Positions 1-5,921 of a DNA stretch of 8,182 nt are shown here, one piece after another. Position 1 is the stretch's first letter. The number at the start of each line of letters is the position of its first letter. This DNA is from Candidatus Sungbacteria bacterium RIFCSPLOWO2_01_FULL_47_10 (GTDB lineage Bacteria; Patescibacteriota; Minisyncoccia; Sungbacterales; GWA2-42-14). The translations under genes and the position numbers were made by a program. The notes below the pieces were generated by a model. The model was not told where the DNA came from and did not search any database. It worked only from the letters and a program-made list of their open reading frames with translations. The stretch spans positions 3,351 through 11,532 of the forward strand of contig MHQO01000027.1 of NCBI GenBank assembly GCA_001820675.1. Reading direction: 5' to 3'.

Positions 1-2392
1 CCGACTGGCCTGATACCAAGCCCGTTCCGGTAATATCCGAACCCGCGTTCGGGAGATCCCAGCGAATCGTGGAGTTATTTGCCAATCCACCCGGAAGATC
101 GCATGACAGCGAAACAGTCTTTGCCGAACCCTTCGGAACGACCAAATTATTGGTCAGGGTGAATGTCTTGTCGACATCCGTGGTCGGACTGACAACATCA
201 GAATTCATCTGTGTCGTTCCATCCCACACTTTGCATCCTGTCGGATATGCCGTTTGCGCCGATGTTACGATTCCGAATTGAAGCGTCGTGTAGCGAACAT
301 CTTCGCCGGACGCGGTTGCGTCAAAAACGAATTTCGCCATGGTAAGCCCGGTAATGCCCGAAACAACATTTTGCGCGGGCGGATCGGAACTTACGGTGAT
401 CGTTGTGGTTGCCGCCTTGATCGTCATCGTGTTGCCGGTAAATGTACCTGATGACGGCTCAACCGTGGTTCCGGTAACCTGGCCGGTTACAGTCGTCCAG
501 TCGGATGAAGGCGTGGTTGAAGCGGTGATGGTTTGATCGTTCGCAAAATCGGTTCCAAGTTTTCCTTTCAAGACATACACACCCTTTCCTACCTTAAAGG
601 TTACCGTATCGGAGAATGTTGCTGTTCCAACCGCGTCATTGTCTGAGTCGGTCGAGCCGTCCTGCGGGCCCGCAACAATCGCTCCCGCCGGGTCATACAA
701 CGCGATATTCGTTATATCGCCGATATCAGCCCCAGCGGTATCCGAACCGATGAAGAATCGGAAAACCATATTCGCAACGGTGATATCTTCGCCTTTTGCT
801 TCAACCTCGAATCCGCCAAGGGGCTGTTCCGAAAGGTTGATTGCGATATTCTGTGCCGAAGGCGTTGTCGCCTTTGCAACTGTAAGCGATCCTGCGCCGA
901 TTGTCGCCTGAAAGGCGTCGAAATTCGGGTTTGCGGAGTGGAAATTGCCATCATCGGCCGAAGCCGCGACTTCCGTTGCTGTCGGAAGAATGGCATATCC
1001 ATAGTTGCTTCCCACTACATATATATCTTCGTAGCGATACAGATCAAAGTCCGCAGTTCGGTTTGAACCGGACACCATATCGCCTTTGAGATAAATCTCA
1101 AGGTTATTACCCTTTGCAACCTTAAGGCCGTTTGCGCCAAAGACCGCCGTGTAATACTTGCCGTCGCTCGAGACGGTCGTGTCATATGAAGTTCCGTCCG
1201 CAAACACCTTAATGTTCGCGAGGTCTGAAGCGGCCGCCGAACCTGATTGGTTGAATTTGATTGATTTCAGCCATACGTCCTCACCCGATCCCGCCGTTGC
1301 GCGAATTGAGGAGAAAATGTATCCGGTTGTGCCAACCTCTTTCGTTTGGGATGAACCTGGATCGCTCGGACCGCGCTGAAGTGTTACCACGCCGATGACC
1401 AAGTTGGCGTTCATTGTCTGGCCTGTGCCTACGACCGGAAGACCGGTAACGGTAGCGCCACCCGCTTCAGCCGCAACAACCGCAAGCCGAATGACCTGGC
1501 CCGCCGTTGAAGGATTCGTATCGGCAATTGGGCGTTTTGCCGCAACCGCCATGGTTCGGGAAGTTCCCGCCTTTACCGTAAAGGGCTCCGTCAACAATGC
1601 CTGGTGGGATGAATTCAAGGTCTTGTACAAACCAAGCTGTGTTCCATTTTCATCAATCAATATAATTCCGGAGAGAGCGTTATCCGCGCCTACACCCTGC
1701 CGCTCGACGGTAACGGACGTGACGGTTACATCGCCGTCAGATCCTGCCGTGAAAACAACATTGGTGAAAGCCGCTCGCGCAACTCCCAATGGAACGATTC
1801 CCGCCGCCGGCTGTACCGCCGCAAGAGAAACCGTAAGACCGGTTCCTGCCGGCGCTGTTGTCGGGGTTGTTGGTGTTGTCGGGGTTGTTGGTGTTGTTGG
1901 TGTTGACGGCGCTGATGCCATCAATGCATTATATTTTGCCTGTGAAAGCGGACCGAAATATCCTGCCGCCGGAGCAACACCGTTATCCGCCTGCCACGCC
2001 GCAACTGCGGTCTGTGATACAGAACCGAAGTAACCGGTTGAGCCGCCGGAATAGGTGAAGTGACCGGTGGATGTGAGGTAATCCTGCAAACAGGTTACAT
2101 CATCGCCGCGCACGCCGATCGTAATACTCCGCGTGAACGAACATGTGCCCGTCGTCATTGCCGGAGGAGGCGTCGTCGCCTCTCCTCTCAATGAGGAATT
2201 CACATTACTTACAACTGACTGATCGGCTCCGAAGGAAGCGAGCAAATCAAGGATTGCCTGGATTTGCGACTCCGTAAGGGCCGCCGCATACGCGGTGAGG
2301 GGAGCAACAGGCGCTACCGTCATCGCGAATGCCGTTGACACAGAAATGACGGCTGTCGCCATTTTTCTGTGCCGCAACATAAATTTATTCAT
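1..2392 (-). CDS. Large secreted surface protein with peptidoglycan-binding-like domain and four tandem modules (3' end beyond window)
   Basis: The reading frame stays open from an ATG at 2392 to the window edge, 797 codons, so the C-terminus is missing. Residues 1-36 form a signal peptide: basic MNKFMLRHRK, a hydrophobic core, and a likely cleavage after AYA (34-36). Residues 88-156 resemble a peptidoglycan-binding (PGBD_1) fold, with GVRGDDVTCLQDYL and two YFG...Q repeats (YFGSVSQTAV, YFGPLSQAKY). Cys84 and Cys101 could form a disulfide. A Pro-Thr-Thr linker (164-179) follows. Residues 185-797 contain four diverged modules, each with an acidic G-(E)-D-V/I motif (Asp221, 372, 536, 698) and a later K-G/KAG turn (274, 427, 603, 754) before a beta-strand. 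The protein is probably exported and attached to the envelope as an adhesin, S-layer-like or cell-contact protein; that role is inferred. AAGGA lies 18 nt before the ATG, too far for a normal ribosome site; the start was chosen because it gives a complete signal peptide. Confidence 0.85.
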   Translation of the reverse strand, partial: MNKFMLRHRKMATAVISVSTAFAMTVAPVAPLTAYAAALTESQIQAILDLLASFGADQSVVSNVNSSLRGEATTPPPAMTTGTCSFTRSITIGVRGDDVTCLQDYLTSTGHFTYSGGSTGYFGSVSQTAVAAWQADNGVAPAAGYFGPLSQAKYNALMASAPSTPTTPTTPTTPTTPTTAPAGTGLTVSLAAVQPAAGIVPLGVARAAFTNVVFTAGSDGDVTVTSVTVERQGVGADNALSGIILIDENGTQLGLYKTLNSSHQALLTEPFTVKAGTSRTMAVAAKRPIADTNPSTAGQVIRLAVVAAEAGGATVTGLPVVGTGQTMNANLVIGVVTLQRGPSDPGSSQTKEVGTTGYIFSSIRATAGSGEDVWLKSIKFNQSGSAAASDLANIKVFADGTSYDTTVSSDGKYYTAVFGANGLKVAKGNNLEIYLKGDMVSGSNRTADFDLYRYEDIYVVGSNYGYAILPTATEVAASADDGNFHSANPNFDAFQATIGAGSLTVAKATTPSAQNIAINLSEQPLGGFEVEAKGEDITVANMVFRFFIGSDTAGADIGDITNIALYDPAGAIVAGPQDGSTDSDNDAVGTATFSDTVTFKVGKGVYVLKGKLGTDFANDQTITASTTPSSDWTTVTGQVTGTTVEPSSGTFTGNTMTIKAATTTITVSSDPPAQNVVSGITGLTMAKFVFDATASGEDVRYTTLQFGIVTSAQTAYPTGCKVWDGTTQMNSDVVSPTTDVDKTFTLTNNLVVPKGSAKTVSLSCDLPGGLANNSTIRWDLPNAGSDITGTGLVSGQS
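1856..1903 (-). repeat. Pro-Thr-Thr coding tandem repeat (linker)
   Basis: On the minus strand, alternating CCA/CCG and ACA/ACC codons encode TPTTPTTPTTPTTPTT (residues 164-179). Part of the array repeats as an 18-bp unit (ACAACACCAACAACCCCG). It separates the peptidoglycan-binding-like domain from the repeat modules and is probably an extended, possibly glycosylated spacer. Such a repeat can change length by slippage. Confidence 0.85.
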
Positions 2393-2452
2393 AATTTCAA
2401 GTAATCGGTTTCCTTTCAAAATTTTTGTTTCGCAAAAAAAATGAAAAGGAAG

Positions 2453-2483
2453 ATTATATCCGCGACTGTAACTTCTTCGACAA
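2453..2483 (-). promoter_or_regulatory. Candidate promoter of the surface-protein gene
   Basis: On the minus strand a perfect TATAAT (2453-2458) lies about 60 bp before the ATG. The best -35 match is TTGTCG (2478-2483), with a long 19-bp spacer. A short palindrome TATCAAATGATA (2492-2503) sits just upstream and could be an operator half-site pair. The -10 is convincing and the -35 is weak. Confidence 0.45.
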
Positions 2484-2578
2484 TTCCTTCATATCAAATG
2501 ATACGAGGATAAAAAAAAGAACAAATCGCGAATTATCAATGTTAAAGTTTTAATCACAATGTTTGGAGTCAAGTCACC

Positions 2579-2648
2579 CCGGTATTGGTTAGTTTAGAAA
2601 GAAAACTAAACACCGGAGGTCCGCCCCGTCAATGACGGGGGGTCGACC
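2579..2648. repeat. Two adjacent hairpins of unknown role
   Basis: The first hairpin has an outer stem CCGGT/ACCGG (2579-2583 with 2612-2616) and an inner stem TTAGTTT/AAACTAA (2589-2595 with 2603-2609) around a purine-rich loop. The second is a perfect 7-bp GC stem CCCCGTC/GACGGGG (2624-2630 with 2634-2640) with an AAT loop, followed by the palindrome GGTCGACC (2641-2648). Only a short T-run (2652-2655) follows on the plus strand, with no plus-strand gene upstream, so a terminator role is not supported. It may be a small interspersed palindromic repeat. Confidence 0.55.
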
Positions 2649-3058
2649 GACTTTTATACTCCGATCTTTCTGATTCTTAATTTTTACTGCACCAACATCC
2701 TTTTCCGTATTTCACAAACAGAATGTTCGGCAATTCATTCAACACTGGCGAGTAATTTTTAGTTTTCAACGTACTTACCGTTCAGCCGAATAACCAATCA
2801 TTTGCATTCACGTTTCGAACTTGATACGGACAAAAATCAGTCGATTCAAAACAGCCACGATATCATATCAATTCCGAAACCTAATTGCAAATACGTTCAT
2901 TTCCGTTCATCACATACTACAAGCAAGCCAAAAAATGGCTCGTTCAGAATGTGAAGAAATCTTGAATCATAGTGATAATTGACGATCCCGATACGACAGA
3001 AACAGCATACCCCGTAAAATCATTATAAAACTGCTTGAAAACTGTTGCAAATGCTTAT

Positions 3059-3249
3059 TGTGGATAAGTTTTTCTCCTAAACATCCGCGCACCCATAACC
3101 ACGATAATTCGTTATCACAGCAAAATTGGCTGTTTTTTATTGGTGCAGGGAAAACGTGCTCTTTCCACATTCATGAACAATATGCGCTATTTCCTAACCA
3201 TATATATTATAAACCAATAAAAAAGGCAAATATACATGATTGTGGATAA
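3059..3249 (+). promoter_or_regulatory. Pair of perfect DnaA boxes flanking an AT-rich tract (possible replication-origin element)
   Basis: TGTGGATAA, the exact complement of the consensus DnaA box TTATCCACA, occurs at 3059-3067 and 3241-3249 in the same orientation. Between them, 3198-3236 is almost pure A/T apart from a few G/C bases and resembles a DNA-unwinding element. A third perfect box lies at 4908-4916 and a one-mismatch copy (TATGGATAA) at 4803-4811, all in the same orientation. Box identity and spacing are direct observations; origin function is inferred. No dnaA, dnaN or rpmH is visible, and transcription does not diverge from this point, which argues for caution. The boxes could instead be DnaA-regulated sites or chance. 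Confidence 0.4.
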
Positions 3250-3459
3250 CCCAAAACGCGTACTCAAATATGTGTTACGAAGACGGAAGGCGCGAAAAAG
3301 CATGATTAATTAATCCTTGCGCTTGTTGTTGAGATTAAACACCGATCAATGCGAAATGTGTCCTGATATCAATACTTGACGATATAAAACAGAAATTATT
3401 ACATGTTATATGCGTATTCGTGGAAAATTAGGAATAATCAATTTTGTACTTTAAAACCG

Positions 3460-3596
3460 TGAATTACGAAACCCAGAATTGTCATTCCTGCGGAAGCAGG
3501 AATCCAGGTTAAATGTTAAAATCTGGATTCCGGCAGGAGTTTACCCCGTACCGCTATACGGGGCCGGAATGACAAAAAAACGGGTTTCGTAATTCA
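3460..3596. repeat. Composite palindromic element with 15-bp terminal inverted repeats (MITE/dRS3-like)
   Basis: The ends are perfect 15-bp inverted repeats, TGAATTACGAAACCC (3460-3474) and GGGTTTCGTAATTCA (3582-3596). Nested inside are a second inverted repeat TTGTCATTCC/GGAATGACAA (3479-3488 with 3566-3575), a stem ATTCCTGC/GCAGGAAT closed by a GGAA loop (3484-3491 with 3496-3503), CTGGATTCC with its complement (3499-3507 with 3523-3531), and CCCCGTA/TACGGGG (3544-3550 with 3557-3563). The GTCATTCC...GGAATGAC core resembles interspersed palindromes found in many bacteria, such as the dRS3 class. TTTAAAA flanks both sides (3450-3456, 3600-3606), three bases outside each end, and may be a target-site remnant. 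It has no coding capacity. Confidence 0.75.
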
Positions 3597-3647
3597 TAAT
3601 TTAAAAATATTTTTCAGGCGGGTGCAAGCAGGATAGTTTAACGTATG

Positions 3648-3802
3648 TTCTCGACCCGCTTCACAGGAACTTCAGCCCGCTTCGCCAGAGCGAAAGCGAG
3701 GCGAGCAAGGCGAGCAAGCTCGAACAATAGTGTTTGTTCTTCGAGCCGAGTCGAGAAGCTACCGACATAATTAATTTAATCCGGCGATAGCTTCGTAATT
3801 CA
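3648..3802. repeat. Second inverted-repeat cluster
   Basis: TTCTCGAC (3648-3655) is complementary to GTCGAGAA (3750-3757). Inside are an imperfect stem CGCTTCGC/GCGAAAGCG (3678-3698), a 9-bp tandem duplication GGCGAGCAA (3700-3708 and 3709-3717), and GCTCGAACAA pairing with a bulged TTGTTCTTCGAGC (3719-3745). To the right GAAGCTA (3755-3761) pairs with TAGCTTC (3788-3794). The right edge, TTCGTAATTCA (3792-3802), repeats the terminal sequence of the neighbouring element at 3586-3596, so the two may be related insertions. It is GC-rich against its AT-rich surroundings and has no coding potential. Confidence 0.6.
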
Positions 3803-3910
3803 CAGAGATAAAAGACAAAATTATGTATGATTCGAATAATTTTTAATCAACGACGCTTGAATGAAACCTCAACAAAAAATTATGACGTTTACCTTTATGC
3901 TGTCTGTCTT

Positions 3911-4780
3911 TTAAGAAATTTGCGATAGATGTCTTTTAAAATCTTTTTTCAATTCAGAATGGCGAAGACCAAAATCGACAACTGCCTTAAGAAAACCGAG
4001 CTTATCGCCGCAGTCGTATCTGATTCCAAAAAATTCATGTCCGTATATCTTTTCTCCTTTTTTTAACAATCTGCTAAACGCCTCGGTCAAAAATAACTCC
4101 TTTCCCTTTCTATACGGCACGCGCTCCAGTTCGTCAAAAACCTGTGGTGTCAAAATATATTTTCCGACAATAGACAGATTGGACGGCGCCTGTTTCGGCA
4201 ACGGCTTCTCAACAATTTCCGAAACTTCATACGTTCGGGGTGAAATTTTTTTCCCTCCTACAACCCCATACTTCTGAACGCTCTTCATAGGAACGCGCTC
4301 AAGCGCAAAAACGGGTTCTTGGTATTTCTCAAAAACGTCAATAAGCTGTCGTAGACATGGCGTTGAAGAATAAACAATATCATCGCCAAAAAGGACCGCC
4401 ACCGGTTCATCGCCAACCAACCTTCTCGCCTGCAAAAGAGCATCGCCTACGCCAAGCGGCTCCTTTTGTCTGACAAAGGCGAAATGCGCAAGTGAAGAGA
4501 TCTTTCGTATTTCTCGCGCTAAGTCGTGCTTGCCGCGCTTTTCAAGAAAAAATTCAAGCTCTCCCGCATGGTCAAAATGGTCCTCGATTGCCCGCTTGCC
4601 CCTGCCGGTAACGAATATCACCTCACGGATTCCGGAATCAACCGCTTCCTCGACCAAATACTGAATAACGGGTTTATCGACGATCGGAAGCATTTCCTTT
4701 GGCTGTGCTTTTGTCGCAGGCAAAAAACGGGTTCCAAAACCCGCAACAGGGATTATAACTTTTTTGATTTTAGCCGCCAT
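3911..4780 (-). CDS. galU: UTP-glucose-1-phosphate uridylyltransferase
   Basis: This 289-aa protein has about the usual GalU length. It converts glucose-1-phosphate and UTP to UDP-glucose and pyrophosphate in the cytoplasm, feeding envelope glycan synthesis. The nucleotide-binding signature GFGTRFLPATKAQPKEML (14-31) is intact, followed by DKPVIQYLVEEA (35-46), the metal-binding region GDD (132-134), EKP (191-193), the sugar-binding APSNLSIVGKY (198-208) and YDCGDKLGFLKA (255-266). The usual GLGHA turn reads GVGDA (110-114), and the usual QLTDA reads FLTEA (230-234); both are conservative oddities. The ATG at 4780 is preferred to an in-frame GTG at 4786, which adds only two residues; neither has a clear Shine-Dalgarno site. 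The gene follows a 205-bp repeat-rich spacer and is probably transcribed alone. Confidence 0.93.
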   Translation of the reverse strand: MAAKIKKVIIPVAGFGTRFLPATKAQPKEMLPIVDKPVIQYLVEEAVDSGIREVIFVTGRGKRAIEDHFDHAGELEFFLEKRGKHDLAREIRKISSLAHFAFVRQKEPLGVGDALLQARRLVGDEPVAVLFGDDIVYSSTPCLRQLIDVFEKYQEPVFALERVPMKSVQKYGVVGGKKISPRTYEVSEIVEKPLPKQAPSNLSIVGKYILTPQVFDELERVPYRKGKELFLTEAFSRLLKKGEKIYGHEFFGIRYDCGDKLGFLKAVVDFGLRHSELKKDFKRHLSQIS

Positions 4781-4800
4781 ATGCACGTATTACTTTGTTG

Positions 4801-4977
4801 GCTATGGATAAACCCACCCACCACAGACTTACGTCAGTGTTATTTATCTATGCGCTTTGCGACTGTCCGCAATCCGTCCATGGGCTTACGCCCGTGGTTT
4901 TCTGGTTTGTGGATAAACGACATAAGTCTGTCGTTTATAAATGTCTTTTATAAACCACTCCGAAGTCAGACTTCGGA
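4801..4977. repeat. Cluster of overlapping inverted repeats upstream of galU
   Basis: The galU spacer holds several stems: CCATGGGC/GCCCGTGG with loop TTAC (4878-4897, one G-T pair), a perfect 10-bp ATAAACGACA/TGTCGTTTAT (4913-4922 with 4929-4938), GTTTATAA/TTATAAAC (4933-4940 with 4948-4955) and TCCGAAGT/ACTTCGGA with loop CAG (4959-4977). A longer-range pair links CAGACTTACGTC (4824-4835) with GACATAAGTCTG (4919-4930), one mismatch. TGGATAAAC occurs twice (4805-4813, 4910-4918). Some stems share bases and so exclude each other. The pattern resembles REP-type or IS200/IS605-mobilised palindromes. The rightmost hairpin lies just after the stop at 4992 but lacks a U-tract. Confidence 0.65.
4845..4872 (-). 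promoter_or_regulatory. Weak candidate promoter for galU
   Basis: On the minus strand TTGCGG (4867-4872) and TAGATA (4845-4850) are separated by 16 bp, about 65 bp before the galU ATG. Both hexamers are partial matches, and the area is full of inverted repeats, so this is only the best available candidate. Confidence 0.25.
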
Positions 4978-4991
4978 AGATTTAAAAGTGC

Positions 4992-5747
4992 TTAATTTCG
5001 CAATTTATAAACCGCCCACCTTTTTTCTCCCTGACGTTCTATGATATTTTGCCCGACAAGGAATGATAGGTCGCGTTGAAGGGTCTTAATGCTCAACTTC
5101 TCCTCAAACAGACCTGACAGGTCGCTCGACTTTACCTGATCATTTGATTTTAAGTAATCCAAAATGGTCTTTTGACGTCTGTTTACACCCGTCTTTTCAG
5201 GCATCCCCACAAGTTCCTCTTTGCCCCCATTTACTTTGATGGTATCTGATGACTGATTTCCTATAATTTCATGCGATCCGTTTCCATTTCCATTCCCGTT
5301 TTCCAATGAAACCCTCTGGCTATAGATCAAACTTCGTTCAACCTTTGGTTTTCTTTCATTTTTACGTTCCCGAAGCAGGGGGTAGTGATACTCTTCCGGA
5401 TTTTCATGAGCTTTCATGTTTTCAGAAAGCCGTACAAATTCACGCTCAAAATAATTTGCAAAAAAATCATATTCGCGGTCAAGAACCGCAATGTTTATCG
5501 GCTTTGAGAGGCGCGAAAACCGCGCAATGCCGAGAAGCGTCCTGATCGACTGGATTTTTGCGAGAGTTTCGTGGGCAAATGCAAAATTATTTGCCTTGGG
5601 GCAATATTCACAGACGGAGGACGTTATTTCATTTGCTTTTTCCCGGACGTGGCGCCGCAACGCCTCGCTTTGCGGAAAAAGATCTGTTACTCGATACACC
5701 GCAAGGGTTAGTTCGAATATTTTTTTATTCATTTCGGTAGTCATCAT
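4992..5747 (-). CDS. Unknown protein with C-terminal DeoR-type winged helix-turn-helix
   Basis: This 251-aa protein is not assigned to a named family. Residues 7-112 are predicted mostly helical (KKIFELTLAVYRVTDLF, then helices near 27-44, 57-75 and 86-110) and may form a small helical bundle. A charged segment (113-145) and a low-complexity linker with Asn-Gly repeats (150-157) follow. Residues 188-248 fit a winged helix of the DeoR/HTH_11 type: RQKTILDYLKSN, a probable recognition helix SIKTLQRDLSFLVGQN (219-234), and a wing ending in WAVYKL. There is no signal peptide or membrane segment. It is probably a DNA-binding regulator whose N-terminal part senses or dimerises; targets cannot be read from the sequence. 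It has its own promoter and lies between clpB and galU. The start MMTTEM has no Shine-Dalgarno site; internal Met2 or Met6 are possible. Confidence 0.8.
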   Translation of the reverse strand: MMTTEMNKKIFELTLAVYRVTDLFPQSEALRRHVREKANEITSSVCEYCPKANNFAFAHETLAKIQSIRTLLGIARFSRLSKPINIAVLDREYDFFANYFEREFVRLSENMKAHENPEEYHYPLLRERKNERKPKVERSLIYSQRVSLENGNGNGNGSHEIIGNQSSDTIKVNGGKEELVGMPEKTGVNRRQKTILDYLKSNDQVKSSDLSGLFEEKLSIKTLQRDLSFLVGQNIIERQGEKRWAVYKLRN

Positions 5748-5809
5748 AGTATAGGCAAAAAAGAGAAATAAGAGATATGCAGATACATCCTTCTTTGCAC
5801 CCTATAGAG

Positions 5810-5837
5810 TGTATAAAAACAATGGGATACATGTCAA
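5810..5837 (-). promoter_or_regulatory. Sigma-70-type promoter of the winged-helix gene
   Basis: On the minus strand a perfect -35 TTGACA (5832-5837) is followed by a 16-bp spacer and TATACA (5810-5815), five of six matches to TATAAT. Transcription would begin near 5802, giving an untranslated leader of about 55 nt. It lies between the clpB terminator and the downstream gene, exactly where an independent promoter is expected. Confidence 0.75.
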
Positions 5838-5860
5838 ATAACGTCCCGAACGGATCCGGG

Positions 5861-5896
5861 GCAAAACAAAACCCGGGCCGCCTTACGCGGTCCGGG
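5861..5896 (-). terminator. Intrinsic terminator of clpB
   Basis: On the minus strand the arms CCCGGACCGC (5887-5896) and GCGGCCCGGG (5872-5881) form a 10-bp GC-rich stem with one mismatch and a 5-nt loop. The tract TTTTGTTTTGC follows. The stem starts about 25 bp after the clpB stop codon. Confidence 0.9.
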
Positions 5897-5921
5897 CTTC
5901 TTTCCCTATTCGATTTCAGGA

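Larger units (their letters stand above)
2393..3910. other. 1.5-kb AT-rich spacer without a credible gene
   Basis: No frame here gives a recognisable protein. The small open frames have no start signals and no domain-like composition, and no tRNA, rRNA or CRISPR array is visible. What the stretch does hold is listed separately: the surface-gene promoter, a hairpin pair near 2600, two DnaA boxes around an AT-rich tract, a composite palindromic element and a second inverted-repeat cluster. The remaining stretches (about 2660-3050, 3250-3450 and 3803-3910) are AT-rich with no structure I can name. galU has no clear intrinsic terminator directly after its stop, only T-runs without a stem (near 3870-3875 on the minus strand). 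Confidence 0.7.

Noticed and set aside
1395..2033. 212-codon plus-strand open frame
   Set aside because: It lies antisense within the surface-protein gene. Its valine-rich VGVVGVVG stretch is the complement of the PTT repeat, and no domain is visible.
2779..2946. Four CGTTCA motifs, two of them 10 bp apart
   Set aside because: The motif is only six bases with irregular spacing and no extended consensus; chance is likely.
2967..3170. 67-codon minus-strand open frame in the spacer
   Set aside because: It has no start signal, no recognisable motif, and it overlaps a DnaA box in AT-rich DNA.
3387..3421. Possible dif/Xer recombination site
   Set aside because: On the minus strand ACGCATA weakly recalls a XerC arm, but the central spacer and XerD arm do not match the consensus.
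3480..3575. CRISPR-like array
   Set aside because: The repeats are inverted and nested rather than regularly spaced direct repeats with unique spacers.
3618..3659. tRNA-like fold (GCGGGT/ACCCGC ends)
   Set aside because: The length and arms do not fit a tRNA cloverleaf, and no T-loop or anticodon arm can be placed.
4526..5044. 172-codon plus-strand open frame
   Set aside because: It overlaps the start of galU, the palindromic spacer and the end of the winged-helix gene in antisense. The composition is not protein-like.
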